The notes below the pieces were generated by a model. That model searched no databases, was not told where the DNA came from, and saw only the letters and a list, made by a program, of their open reading frames with translations. The position numbers and the translations under genes are program-made. 64,000 nucleotides of DNA from Drosophila miranda (lineage: Eukaryota > Arthropoda > Insecta > Diptera > Drosophilidae): the NCBI RefSeq assembly GCF_003369915.1, contig NC_046676.1, positions 10,522,001 to 10,586,000 of the forward strand. Reading direction: 5' to 3'. Shown here piece by piece: positions 1 to 11,835 of the stretch; the first letter of the stretch is position 1, and each line of letters starts with the position of its first letter.

Positions 1-2
1 AC

Positions 3-587
3 TACATGTCCGACACCTTTGCCTCGTCCGGACTGGCCCTGGACGCCAACACTTCAACGATCATCATTGGGATAGTGCAAATATTCGGCGTCTATACATC
101 GACCCTGATCGTGGACATTGTGGGACGACGGCTGCTCATGCTGATCTCAACTCTGGGCGTGGGCCTGGGATGCATTGCCTTCGGCTGCTTCACCTACTGT
201 GCGGAGCAGTTCGATCTCACGGCTTTCAATTGGCTGCCGTTGGTGCTGATGATCGTCATCATTTATTTGGCAAACATTGGACTAATCGCCCTCTTCTTCC
301 TCCAGCTGGTGGAACTGTTTCCAGCCAAGGTAATACTTTTAATCCGACTCGATTTTGGTTTTTATATAGTTTTTGTCCCTGTTTAGATACGCTCGCTGGC
401 CACCTCCATATCGGTGGTGTGGATGAGTATCTTGATCTTTGCCACTTTGAAGCTCTTTCCTCTGATGATGTTCCACTGGGGCATATCGGCCACCATGTGG
501 TTCTCCGGCGCCTGGTCTTTGTTCACATTTATTTATTTACTATTCTTTTTGCCAGAAACTATGGGCAAGTCCATGATTGAAGATTAA
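3..587 (+). CDS. MFS sugar transporter, C-terminal part (partial gene)
   Basis: This is the 3' end of a major facilitator superfamily sugar transporter; the 5' part lies outside the window. Two coding exons are visible, 3-329 and 387-587, joined in phase 0 by a 57-bp GT-AG intron (gtaata...tttag). Family marks are the D-x-x-GRR loop (VDIVGRR) after the first membrane segment here and PETMGKS just before the C-terminus, a variant of the PETKG motif of sugar porters. About five hydrophobic helices can be counted, matching the last membrane segments of a 12-helix carrier. Fly relatives move trehalose or glucose across the plasma membrane; the substrate cannot be read from this fragment. The fly has many such paralogues, so I give no symbol. 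Confidence 0.85.
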
Positions 588-775
588 AATTTCTACATTT
601 ATGTCTGCCCTTCTTTACAGCGATTATTATCTGCGAATTATAAGATTTGTGATAGCGAAGATTACGTTTAAATCCCCAAAAGTCTGAGCTTCCTAAATCG
701 TATAATGTCTCGTATGCAAATAGTACTATCCATGTCTACTAGATTGCAGAAAAGCTTTGCAATCAGCTCAATTTT

Positions 776-1049
776 TATAGCCAGAATGAGGCAAAAAAAA
801 GTTTACAGCTCTCCCGTCATTTGGCTGTTTGAACACCTGGCTTTCGAACAGCATTAATGCTAGAGCAGTAGTCTTTTCGGGGCACACTTTTAGGATCTAC
901 AGGCAGGTAGAGAATCATTACTCAACAACTATTATTCTTTATCATTATTATAGCCAGAATGAGGCAATAAAGGTTCCAACCTCCCGTCATTTGGCTGTTT
1001 GAACCCCTGGCTTTCGAACACACACTTTTATGATCTATAGACAGGTAGC
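776..1049. repeat. Imperfect direct duplication, two copies
   Basis: Copy 1 (about 776-912) and copy 2 (about 950-1049) share blocks such as TATAGCCAGAATGAGGCAA, CTCCCGTCATTTGGCTGTTT and CCTGGCTTTCGAACA, in the same order and strand. Copy 2 lacks about 35 bp present in copy 1. This fits a local tandem duplication or two fragments of one dispersed repeat. Confidence 0.7.
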
Positions 1050-2216
1050 CTATATATAAGCTGAGTCTTAAAACATTGTAAATTTGTGCAACCTCTCAAC
1101 TCCTGCACACAAAACACTAATTATTCTCCACCTATGTATGTGCTCTTGGCAAATAGTTTATGATTTTCGCATTGAATTTAATAATATTCTGCAAATATTT
1201 TCCCCAATTCAATTACAGTTTGCAACAACAAAACTGAATTACGAGAGAAAACTTGCACTTGCAGTTGCACAGAAAACCGAATCATAAAGTTTTGTGTAAA
1301 TTTTCACAGGCGAAAATTCTGTTGGCCGTATAAATATTGGTCTTGGCCAAGTTGTCCGTTCGTTTTGGCCTGTCTGCGTTGTCTGTGCTGTCTGTGCTGT
1401 CCTGTCCTGTCTCTCTGTTGCTGCAACATATTGCATTTTAATGGGAATTTCATTTTCATTGTCAACACTTGTGTGAATTATGAAGGTGGGGGGGGAGTCC
1501 CAGCGTCAAGGATAAGTGGGCGAGGATACTCGCTCCCGCCTGGCACACAGTCGTAAATTCTGGCTCAAGATTAAAGCTCCTTGGGATGGTAGAGTGCCGC
1601 TGCCATTGGCAGCCACACAGGACATTTGACACTTTTCCGGCTTAATGAGGCACGAAGCTCCCATCTTAGACCCGTATCTGGTCTGACTTGAGCTCCATGG
1701 GTTGCTCTCTGGGTGGGTGTCTGGCTGCCTGGCTCTATTGTCTTCTGGCCGCACATTTGCGGACGACGTGTGTCAACGCATTGTGCGGTGTAAATTGCTT
1801 GCTTCTATCAACCTTCTACCACCTAAACCCCCCCCCTCCCCCACATAGTACTCCTGTCTTCTGTCTCCTTCTCTTCCCTCCGCTCCGCTCCTCTCCTCTC
1901 CTCTGCTCGACGGGGCTAACCAATGCAGCACTTGTAAGCCACTCCCTCCATCGCCGCCATGCCATCGTTGACAAGTTGTGAGCATAAATTGCAACTGCCT
2001 CAGACCGTATACAAAACATGTGAAGGATGCGACTGCTGCTGCTTTTTCTCCTACTTCTGTAGGTATGCATACGTATGCACCTCCATGGTGATGCTCCTGA
2101 CTATGCATGAGACAGACAGGCGTATCCTTGACGCTTTCGGATTTTATTTGCTGGCTTAATAAAGGCATCAGCCACCGGCAGAAGAACCCACCGTCCTGAA
2201 GTTGCAATCCCAGCCC

Positions 2217-2250
2217 CATCCTGCCATCCTGCCATCCTGCCATCCTGCCG
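2217..2250. repeat. 9-bp tandem repeat (CATCCTGC C)n
   Basis: The unit CATCCTGCC is repeated almost perfectly about four times. It is a simple minisatellite in the non-coding stretch. Confidence 0.75.
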
Positions 2251-2467
2251 CCCCTTGTTAGTCGTGTCTGCCTGTCTGTGGGTTTTGTGGTGCACTTGCT
2301 TCCGGTTTGGCGATGTTGCATGATGCAGCGCTTAAATTGCTGCCACAATTACACATGTCGCAGTGTGTCCATGCCTGTGTCTGTGTTTTTGTGACTCCTG
2401 CAGGGTCAATGCTGCCTTGACAGCCACACAACCAGCCACAGAACCAGCCAGCACTTCAGCTTTAAAA

Positions 2468-2833
2468 ATGCACCTATTTTCGGTGAAAACCAGCAGATTC
2501 TTCTGCGAGACATACTAGGAAGAGCTGCCACTATGGAGGAACTTCAAGCGGTTGAAAGCAGGAGCAGGCGAGAGAGAGCCTGGAGAGCCTCTTACTGCAG
2601 GGGAATCGTCTAAGAACCTCAAGAAATTGGTTTTCTACGATAAGCACTTGTGCGATGCTTTCTAACAAGATATGGCCACGTTTGTGGCAGCGACGCGGTT
2701 GGGTAAGGGACAGCAGCTGGAGTATAATGGAAGTCCTGGTCTATATCAATCTTGGGCTGGTGCTCTCCGCGGTACGACGATCCTCCATGTCCCAGCAACT
2801 GAACGACCTGTACTCCCAGTTATAAAAACGTAA
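2468..2833 (+). pseudogene. Possible broken small gene, unrecognised
   Basis: One frame from the ATG at 2468 to the TAA at 2831-2833 is open except for two stops, at 2516-2518 and 2663-2665. The middle segment reads like protein (for example LKKLVFYDKHLCDAF). A second frame, shifted by one, opens at the ATG at 2655 and runs 56 codons to 2825, with a hydrophobic stretch (MEVLVYINLGLVLSAV). A decayed gene with a frameshift near 2655-2665 would explain both, but chance is a serious alternative because the segments are short. I recognise no family. Confidence 0.2.
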
Positions 2834-5473
2834 CAAAAATGCCGAAATAAACTGCCAAAAGGGGAATTTTGTATGTTTTGCCAACTGGGTTGCCATCCAA
2901 CTTAATTAACCCCAGATTTATGCACTCCACCAACCCCACCACACACTGCACGCCCCCCCCCCTCATAATCCGCTACTGTGGTCCAAAAAAAAAACCCTCC
3001 ATAATCCTAGTTCTGCCATTGTTTCTGTCTTTTGTTGATAATTACTTTTGATAACTTCGTTCTCTCTCGCTCCCTCTCTTCCCCCTGCAGCGCACTGCAC
3101 CGCACACCGCGCATTCTCTCAGTATCGCTTACAGCTGTTCGCCCTGCTGTTGCTCCTTTCGCTCTCATGCATATGAGGGTCTTTAGGGGCCCCTGCCGCC
3201 CCCCCCTACATACAGCCTTCTGGGGCTGCTGCTAAGTGCTTTGTGAGCCTTGAGGTAGGTCGAGTAAAAAACTGAAAAAGCAAAAAAAAAGACCACAAGC
3301 AAAATAAAATTAAATGCTATGAATAATGCAATTAACGTTGACTAAAGTCGGAACGTGAGACCATGAAACATTATCCCGCGTAAAAGAGACGAAAGAACAA
3401 GTTTTTTTTTCAGCTCCTGCAAGTGTTTCCCGATTTAAAGTGGAAACAAAGTTGGAGCAATTAAGTGGCATTACTTTTTCTACACTTAAACATGTGGCAT
3501 ACATTTTATCACAGCTCCAGTAATCTATTTATATTAATTTAAACTTGTTTTATATAAAATTTCTTTTACAAAAAATAAAGTGAATCTAAAACTGGTCAAA
3601 CCTGCCTTGAGATATGTATCTGGAAGCTTCCATTTGTTCCCATTTCTTTATGGGTGCAGGGATTGCATGTATTTTCAGTACATACATACATATACACATG
3701 CGTATGGTTGTTTGTGTAGAAGGAAGTGCTTGGGAAAATATTTGCTACACATATTTTAATGTTTACTCTGTCCCGTTCTTCAGTTCTCTCGCTCTCTTCA
3801 CCCAGCACCTTGCTCTCCTTACATTCAAGAGACATGTTATGCAGTGGGTATGGTACCAAAAACAATTCAAATTATGTATTAATTCCTAAATTACATAGTC
3901 GGTCTAAGATATTCTGCATCAAAAACTTTCGTTTGCAGTGCTCTACCATAAGTACGAGCCTGTGTGGCCTCACCCACTAATTAATATACCTTGACGCTTT
4001 GCGTTCGTTTCTTTGCAGGCAAATGTATGCGTGTGTGTGCGTGTGTGCTGTATTTCTGTGTCTGTGCATAATTCGAGCCTCTGCTGCTGCTCTTCCTGTC
4101 TTTTTTTTCGCACATTTTCTGTTATTGCATTCCTTTTGAGCGCACGCACCCGGCGACGCCGACATCAAGCTTCTTACACTCCTCTTCTAAATGTCAGCAG
4201 TCAAATATAAGTATGTATATTATGTATATGTATGCATAAGTATAAGTACATACATATGTATACGTTTTGCGGGTTACTTTTGCCCAGCTGTCCTTGAAAT
4301 TTGTGCGTATATACAGTGTCTGCTGCCAAGTGCGAGGACAGCTGTTAAAGCTGGAAATTTATGCGATGGCTTATAAATCGGATTTATTTCCAGATGAAAA
4401 CAAGTGATTCACTGGCTCCACTGAGGAAATGCTTCCAGAAGCTAGTATCACTTGGCTTCAAGCAGTGCGCGTAATAATAATTAATGAACATTAATTATAT
4501 GCTATTCCACATTAGCCGTGGCAGTCCATCCTCTCCACTTGAGATGGTAACAAAACAAAACGATCCCCCCACCTCCTTAAATACTAATCCCACTAAATCC
4601 GATCAATTGATGAATCTTCAATGGATTATTAAAAGTCTCATTATGCGTATCGATCGACAATGCCCAAAATGCAAATCGAAAGGTCATTGAATCACCCATA
4701 TAGAGAAGAAAACAACAAAAAACAAAGACTAAATAGTGGCCAAAGGCGAATGCGACTCGCCCTTACAGACATCATTTGTATGAGTGGGTCATCATCGTCT
4801 CCAAACTCCAATAAATAATTAACAAATTTTGATTGAAAATGTCAAATATCCATAGCCATAGCCCTGAGCTAAATCCAAGAGCCGGCCAACCCACAGCAGA
4901 CAGGCCCGAAGAATACGAGCATAAAACAAAATAAAAAGCACATTTGCATAAGAGCGGCCGATAAAAGAGAGCGCCCCCCAAAGCAATTTGTCAACGTAAA
5001 CGCCCAAGAGAGTCCCGCTCTCCCACTCCCATTGAGGGTCGGGGTGTTAACATGCAAATGTCCGCCGGAAGAGTGGAAGGCAGGGAGTGGAGGCAGGAGA
5101 TGGGGTGATGGTGATGGTGATGGTGATAGGAGCGTGCTAATTTGTGAAGAAAGAGGAAGGAAGGAAGGAAGGGCGGAGGCAGAGTCCAAATAGAGTCGTA
5201 AATATGGCAAATGTTTGAAGCTTCCTGCCCCCTCCTCTCTGTCGCTGCGCTATTGGCCATCATTAAGGCAACAAAGTACAATTATAAAATTATCGGTAAA
5301 CCAAGCCAACGACGCACCGATGATGGGGCGTTGCGTGTGCGAGACGAAGACTACATCGCTACATCGAGTTGATGCGGTCTCTCACCTTGAGCTTTTTATA
5401 TTGATTTCAATTTCAGGCAAAACATAAGCAAAAACCAACAAGAAAGTGGGCTCTCGCATACCCTATACGATGT

Positions 5474-5603
5474 TTGTATACCCTTTCTACACATAGTACC
5501 AAGTATTTTTAAGGGGATTATTTATGGACAAGTCTTCATTTTATTTAAGTTCTTTATTAAATATTGTGCCAAAAAAAACCCACCCTCTGGCAGGGTATAA
5601 CAA
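5474..5603. mobile_element. Small MITE-like element with inverted ends
   Basis: The left end TTGTATACCCT and right end AGGGTATAACAA are inverted copies apart from one inserted base, about 130 bp apart, and the inside is AT-rich with no coding frame. The TATACCC/GGGTATA ends resemble those of the 1.1 kb repeats at 40410 and 43441, so the elements may be related. No target-site duplication was established. Confidence 0.35.
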
Positions 5604-7189
5604 CAACTACAACAAAAAGACTCTTGTCTTCCATCTCCGAGAGACGCCTGGATATTAGCTCAAACGAAATTGGTGCCACTGCAATGTTGCGTTGCGGCGT
5701 TGAAATAACACACATAAAAGCAAAATAAGTTTACTAAACTGTTATTACATCTACAATACAATACTACAAATACTACCCATACGATTCATAGAAAGCCAGC
5801 AGTGAAAGGGGCAGCGGCAGAGGCAGAGGCAGAGGCAGAGGCGATCGGCAGGTGGGTGAATGGAGGGAAGCTCCGTGGTGGCTCTGGATGGGGAAACGAA
5901 TCGAAAGTGGAACGAACGGATGTACAACAAAAAAACCAAGCACTCGGACAGTGGGCCAGAGTCGGTTGGGCATGCCCAAATCGGTCCGTCCTACTGGTAG
6001 AACGTACCTTATGGTCGGATACGTGATAAAATGTCTGTTGAGAGAATTCTCGAGAGTTCACTTATACGCAGAGAGTCATTTATTTAGTAATTCATTTGGT
6101 TAACCTTTTGGCAAGGGTAAAGAAAAAATTAAACATTAAAACACAATCAAGTATAATTTAGGCTTCATAAATTTCAGTTTATTGCTTTAAAAAAAGTGAG
6201 GGAAGAATTAGCATTAAGTAAATAGCAAACGAAATGTATTCATTGAATCTTTTTCTGACTTTTTCTCCATGGTTCCTCGAATGTTTTATCTGTTTTATCT
6301 GAGGCTGCTACCAAGATTGCCCAACATCCTGTGCCAGTACGCCCCACTGTAGATCTCCAGATTGGGGCGAAGCCGAAAATTGCAGTCCCCAGTGCCAGTC
6401 GCAGGCTCCAGTCCCAGTCCCAATCCCAATCTCTAGGCAGAGTCCCAGCTGTTGGTGAGTGGTTATGGCGTTGCCTTAACCAAAGGGTGCCCCCGCCCCA
6501 GACGCAACGTAATGCTCCACTTACTTCCTCGTAAGCGAAAGAAAGAGAAATAAAACACAAACTCAAACAGACCCGACCGAGACACACCATCGAGGCTTTC
6601 AATTTGCACAAAACTTCACATAAATTACATAAGTTGACCAAAAAAAACAAAACACAACCGAGACTACAGAAAAAACAGCGCTTGCACGAGAAGGAGATGC
6701 AGAAGAAGATGAAACAGAATAGGTAGTAGGGTAAGTGCACCTTTTGGAACTGGCCGAGATCGAAACTGGTTGACCAACTGACCTTGAAGCCGAGATGGGA
6801 CCCAGCCCGAACCGCAACGCACCGCACCACGCGAGTCTTACGCAATGCACCGATTCCCCATTCAATCTTCTTCAGGGCCCCATCTACACCATGCAAACCG
6901 AATTGCAGCTTACAGCCTCGGGCCACTCGAAGAGACCCCCCCTTAAACGATTGCAAAATTCCATTTGAAATTTTGTGAGTTTTCCCCCCAACAAAAACAA
7001 CTACCACGCTTGGGTCCGATCTGGTAAGGGGAAGATCTCTGGCTTGTCAAATACATATGTAAACAGCCAGGCCAAAGCCAAAGCCAAAATTGGTGAAGTG
7101 GCAGCAGGGGAAAAGGCAACACCGAAGCTGACGCAGCTGCCGGTGCTGCTGGTGCTGCTGCTTTTGGGCCGGTTCGGTCTCAAGTGTGA

Positions 7190-7197
7190 TATAAAAG
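7190..7197 (+). promoter_or_regulatory. TATA box of the cuticle protein gene
   Basis: TATAAAAG lies 108 bp upstream of the ATG at 7298. A start site about 30 bp downstream (near 7220) would give a short 5' UTR, typical of fly cuticle genes. Confidence 0.7.
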
Positions 7198-7297
7198 CCC
7201 GGCTACCAGCCAGCCAACGATCCATAGTACAAAATCACTTGCAGCGCCAACACACATCCAGTCCAGTAAAGAGTTGTAGTTCATCAACCCAATCGAA

Positions 7298-10040
7298 ATG
7301 TTCAAATTCGTGTTGATCGCCAGCCTGCTGGCTACCGTTGTCCTCTCCGCACCCGTGAGTGTTAAAGAAAAGAGAAAACTCCCCTGAACAAAGGAAAACC
7401 ACATGGAAAATCTCAATTTAGTTACAAACAAACAAGTTTAATCGCGTTGCTGTTGGTGCTTTAGTGGCTATATTAGGTGGGGGTGGGAATGGGTATGGGG
7501 TTGGGTGTTCTCAAGATCGGACGCACTTGGGACGCTTGGTGCTGCGATCCATATCGCACTTCTCGAAGCTGCTGCACTTGACATTGCCACAATAGCTGCC
7601 CGTAGCTCCAGCTAGGAATTAAACAGAAGTACAATCATATTAAAAACAGTTAATGAAGGCTAACTTTAGTCACCCACAGCTCCAGATCGATTAGGTAGGA
7701 AGGAATCGATAGAAGCATACTAAACTATACTCTGTGAGGGTTGATTGGTTGATCTTCAAAGTTAAACTTTCCCATTACTTAAGAACGTTCGTGAAGAACC
7801 AAATCGCTTTTCACAAAAACTTTGAAGCTATGGACGAAGATCCGATAAACAGATTCTGCCATATTTCAGACAAATATCTTCCAAAGGAAGAGATCAGTAG
7901 TCAGTAGTCGGTGGAGTTCATTAGATTTCACTAACTTCTGCATGTATGAGGGGTAACACTTACTATTCTTGCTGCCGAAGGGCGACTTGTCTCCACCAGA
8001 GTTGCCCAGCTGGTTAGGCTGGACACAGCTTCGTCCGTTGCACAGATTTGGGCAGCACTTGCCACCGATGGCACTGCACTCGCTGTCGTGCAGGCACTTG
8101 GGCGTACAGTTCTGGACTTTGGTCGAGGAAGGACAATCTGTTGGCGGCAAGGGTGAGGTGAAATGTTAGGAAAGCTCCAGCGAAAGCTTGCCAGCGAGAA
8201 AGCTGTACTGTACTTACCGCTGGCAGCCAGTGTTGCCACCACACAGGCAGCAATCAGGAGCGATAGAAAGCACAGTCTAACTGTAAATTTGAATGTGAAT
8301 GTTTAATGAAAGCCGCATTCTTTATGGTTCCGCATTTGGCACTCATTCGCTTTCATAACACCTACCCATGATTATAATTGTTGGTATATTTGTTTTGAAC
8401 AGTTGAACGTCCGCTTGGTTACTATAGTCAACATCGACTGCCGCTCGTCGGGCTTTATATGCCGACACACAGCCGTTTCGATCTGACCGAACAAGTTTTC
8501 AGGTTATTTATCGTTAGTTTTTTTCTGTTTTTTTACAGTTTTTTTTTATTATTAAGACTACCTCACCTACCCACCTTGCCTCTGCCACGCCTTGCCTTGA
8601 CGCGTGATACTAAAACAAAGGAAAGAAAAAATATTCCACCCCAACAACAGCGAAAACTTATCATTTTGACTTTGAATTTACATATAGCTAAGATCGGGAT
8701 AGCCGATAGCTGTAGACGCTACCCGAAAGCCCACAAAATGTATAGTGAAATATGGAGGAGAGATGTAGAAGAAGCATACAAGATACAAGTTATGATAGAA
8801 AAGAGCAATGCAAATCTATTATTTTATTTGAGTATTCAAATAAATTCTGTGGGGATTTGATATTGTGGAAGTTCCTTATAATCCTTACCATTCAACGAAG
8901 GTAGTTTCTTCACATAAGTATTCTAGTAGAGCATTTAGCCTACCGACGAGACCCCAAACCGAGCAGATAACTGGAATACATCGACAAATTTTTCAATTAC
9001 TGCTTCCGTTCATGCATTCAAGCAGAAGACAAATTGAACATGCTTGGGGAAGGAGAACAGAAATAATGTGTCAAAACATCGCAATCAACGTTTCGTTCGC
9101 TCTGTTGAGTCATACTCGTTGCAGCTAAGATTAGGTTTACACGATCGTTACAAGTTGTGATAATCATTCGCTAAAATGCATCAGCAGTTGCTAGTTGGCC
9201 TGATGCGTAACACATAGCATCCGATTCATGTTGGAATGACAATGGGAACATTCTTTGTCCATAGCACCAATCAGCACTTTCGGATGAGCGAAATTTTTAA
9301 TATTTGACAAAATATGGGTATCAAAAACACTTTTCGCTTAGATTTTTCCATGGCGATGATCTTTCTGGCTTGCATAAACCTTGCAGATTGCAAGATCATG
9401 TAAAATTATTATATAACCGTATCTGACAGATGTCTATAAACTCAATAGTTAGCAAGGTTTATTGGGTCATTAGTCAGTATAGAAAATCCCCACATGATGT
9501 CATATGTGCAAAGGAAGGGGAAATCCAGAGGTCTGACAGACCTTGAAATTAGATTCATATTTTATTTAAATTAGAGTATACTCTCGAGGCACATGAATAC
9601 TTAATTGGAAAAAAGGGGCTTGAGTCTCACTTCGATCAGGTTGATTAATAACAATTATTTCTCTCCGATTTCAGATCGATCAGGATGAGGAGGACAGATT
9701 AGAGTTGGAGCGCCAGCAGAACGAAAATGCACAGTACTCCTTTAGTTCCAACATCGACGATCAAATCAACGACAACCAGATTAAAAGGACGGAGGCGCGC
9801 GATGGGGGCACCGTCACAGGCTCGTACAGCTACACGGATGGATTCGTGAAGCGTACCGTTCACTATATCGCCGATAAGGACGGCTACAGGGTGACCAAGG
9901 ACGAGATGCAGGATATTGGTGATGGACCCCAATTCAATCCCGATGGCCAGGCCGACGTTGAGGGCTCCCTCATCGGCAAGTACTCGATCAAGCTGGACAA
10001 GAGCGACGAGGACAAGCACTACAAGGACATCAGGGCTTAA
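7298..10040 (+). CDS. Cpr51A: Secreted RR-type cuticle protein (Cpr51A-like)
   Basis: Two exons: 7298-7354 codes for a 19-residue signal peptide (MFKFVLIASLLATVVLSAP) and 9675-10040 codes for the mature part, joined in phase 0 across a 2.3 kb intron. The 140-aa product has an acidic start (IDQDEEDRLELE) and one chitin-binding Rebers-Riddiford domain over about residues 38-105, with GSYSYTDGFVKRTVHYIAD and DKDGYRV as the core, ending in GPQFNPDG. Such proteins are secreted by epidermis and bind chitin fibres in the cuticle. An exon carrying only the signal peptide is standard for this family. The symbol rests on family plus location beside Asx and Cpsf160; D. melanogaster Cpr51A maps to the same cytological band. 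Other Cpr genes are similar, so the family is sure and the orthologue likely. A WAP gene sits in the intron on the other strand. Confidence 0.8.
7511..8369 (-). CDS. Secreted WAP four-disulfide-core protein, nested gene
   Basis: Four coding exons on the minus strand: 8366-8369, 8218-8280, 7964-8137 and 7511-7611. Intron phases agree throughout (1, 1, 1) and the product is 113 aa. Exons 1-2 give a signal peptide (MVRLCFLSLLIAACVVATLA). Exon 3 holds one complete WAP domain with the expected eight cysteines, from DCPSS to RSCVQP and including the CC pair (GGKCCPNLC). Exon 4 adds a tail with four more cysteines (YCGNVKC, EKCDM, PKC). WAP proteins are small secreted protease inhibitors or antibacterial proteins; which role applies is not shown. 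The gene lies wholly inside the Cpr51A-like intron, antisense to it, with its own TATA box. The first coding exon is only four bases long (ATGG), so single-frame gene finding would miss this start. Confidence 0.85.
8454..8459 (-). promoter_or_regulatory. TATA box of the nested WAP gene
   Basis: On the minus strand TATAAA (GCATATAAAGCCC) lies 85 bp upstream of the ATG at 8369, giving a predicted start site near 8428. It shows that the nested gene has its own promoter within the host intron. Confidence 0.65.
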
Positions 10041-10159
10041 ACCTATACCGTACCCTGTGCTTAGTTAGAGAATTTCTAACATTTAGAAATGGACTGAATA
10101 CTTCGTAAAGTAAAGTTACAACCATCCGAACAAAACAAAGTTGTATTTTTTTTCTCCTT

Positions 10160-10165
10160 AATAAA
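10160..10165 (+). terminator. Polyadenylation signal of the cuticle gene
   Basis: AATAAA lies 120 bp after the stop codon at 10040, followed by an A-rich stretch. It is the nearest canonical poly(A) signal on this strand. Confidence 0.6.
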
Positions 10166-11835
10166 AACAAAAACAAAAGGAATTATAAAATTATAAAAAA
10201 CCAAAGTTATTCTGTCATTAATGAATCTATATACATATGCATCAAAAAGGGCTATAAGGCATTGAAGCCCGTCAATATTTGGGCATCAACAAAAACTTTT
10301 CCATAATTGAATCCAAGTAACGAATAAAATAACCAAAAGAAAGTGGGCCAGTCTGGGAAAACTCTCCAGATAGATCGTTCCCTTATGATACAGAAGAATA
10401 TCACCCTGTAAACAGTGAGCTCTGAGACGCTATTCCCTTAGAAATTTATACTTTCTCACTTCACTTTCTTTTTTTTCTCAAATTTATTTGTAATTATGTT
10501 TATGTATTGGTTAATTTTGCGGTGAGGTGCATCTAGGAGCAGAATGTTCTGTTGTTCTTGTTCTTTGCTTAGGTATTGTTTTGAATTTTGTTTAACCTCA
10601 TCATAATCGTAACTTTGTTGCTTCTGATTTTTAATTGCTATTATCTATGTGGTTTTCGTTCTCTCTTTTGCAGTTTTGTTTCCTTCTTTCGTTCTTTCGT
10701 TTATCATTTGCATTGCCTTTGTATTGTTTTTTTATCAACAGTTTTGCTTAATGTATAGGGGGCTTTGTTTTGAAATTATTTTCGTGAATTAGAATTACGT
10801 TTATGCGCTATATGCTAAAGAAATGGTGTGGATATGGAGAGTCGTTTCTAGGCTCGGGTGTGAGTGTGGGTGCGGGTGATTTGTCTGGTGGAGAATACTA
10901 AACTTAGGCTAAAATTACAGTATAAGAACTTAAGAACTAGGCGCTGGGCCTAGGCGACATACACTCCAATTAGTTTATAAATTACACAGTAAAGTATGTG
11001 TATACATATATCTCATATACATCAATATGAAGTTCTTATATTCATAGAACAAACCAAACGAACTTCGCACATGCGCGAATAAATTATAAAAATATAGTCT
11101 TCATAGGGGGGTGCCAGACAGATGCCAAACTATGATTTCTATCCATATGGTACATTTAATTTAAACATAAATATATACATTACATATAATCTAATCTGTT
11201 TTTTATGCTTTACGTTTGCCTTTTGTTTTTTCGTTTTCGTTTTCTTTTCCATCTTGTTTTTCTTTTTCTTTTTGTATGTTTGCTTGTAATTACACTGAGA
11301 GTTTATAGATTGTTTGTTTTTTGCTTATTATTTTTTAGTGTGCTTGAGATATCCTTAAACAATCACAAAAACAACGAGTATCTTTAGGGATATTCAACAA
11401 GCACAAAATACACAACACTCGTTTGTTTGCCCTTTAAGCGTTCTTCCACCTCCTTCTCCTCCTCTTCGTACTCTTTTTGGCTTTATACAAAAAGTTGTAA
11501 GAACTGCAAGATTACTTAGTTTACATGGGTCTTTGATCGGTCTAAAATATACACACAATATGTATATATTTATGATATATATCTATCTGTTGCCTTGGCT
11601 TTGTGTGTGTGCCCTGGGCTGGGACTGGGCCTGTGGCTGTGCCTGTGAACAGGACTGGTGTTGCTGCTGGTTCTGCTGTGCGTAAGCCTCTGCACTTGCG
11701 CTATAGTGTGTCTGTCTATTGGGATACATACTCATATGTATATAGCCATTGCATTCTAGTCTACATGTCTATGGGGGGGTCTCTATATTACTATAATACG
11801 TTGTTCACATGGGCGATCGGCAGGTGGTCCGGCAC
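10166..11835. other. Non-coding, likely including the Asx 3' UTR
   Basis: This T-rich stretch between the cuticle gene and the Asx stop has no credible coding frame. On the minus strand it directly follows the Asx stop, so much of it is probably 3' UTR. No single poly(A) site stands out. Confidence 0.5.

Larger units (their letters stand above)
588..7189. other. Long non-coding stretch with short repeats
   Basis: No convincing gene lies between the transporter stop and the cuticle-gene promoter. The stretch holds a diverged direct duplication (776-1049), a 9-bp tandem repeat (2217-2250), a weak broken open frame (2468-2833), GAT/GGT runs near 5105-5135 and a small element with inverted ends (5474-5603). 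A TATATAAG at 1051-1058 and a GTATAAATA near 1328 look like TATA boxes, but no coding exon follows them. Open frames here have low-complexity or repeat-driven composition and no family signature. Confidence 0.5.

Noticed and set aside
6240-7007. Minus-strand open frame of 255 codons
   Set aside because: It is long for chance, but its content reflects repeats (WDWDWDW from a CAGTCC-type repeat), it has no family signature or splice context, and other frames across it are equally open.
8459-8860. Plus-strand open frame of 133 codons inside the cuticle-gene intron
   Set aside because: It starts in the promoter of the WAP gene, is T-rich and low in complexity, and has no recognisable motif.
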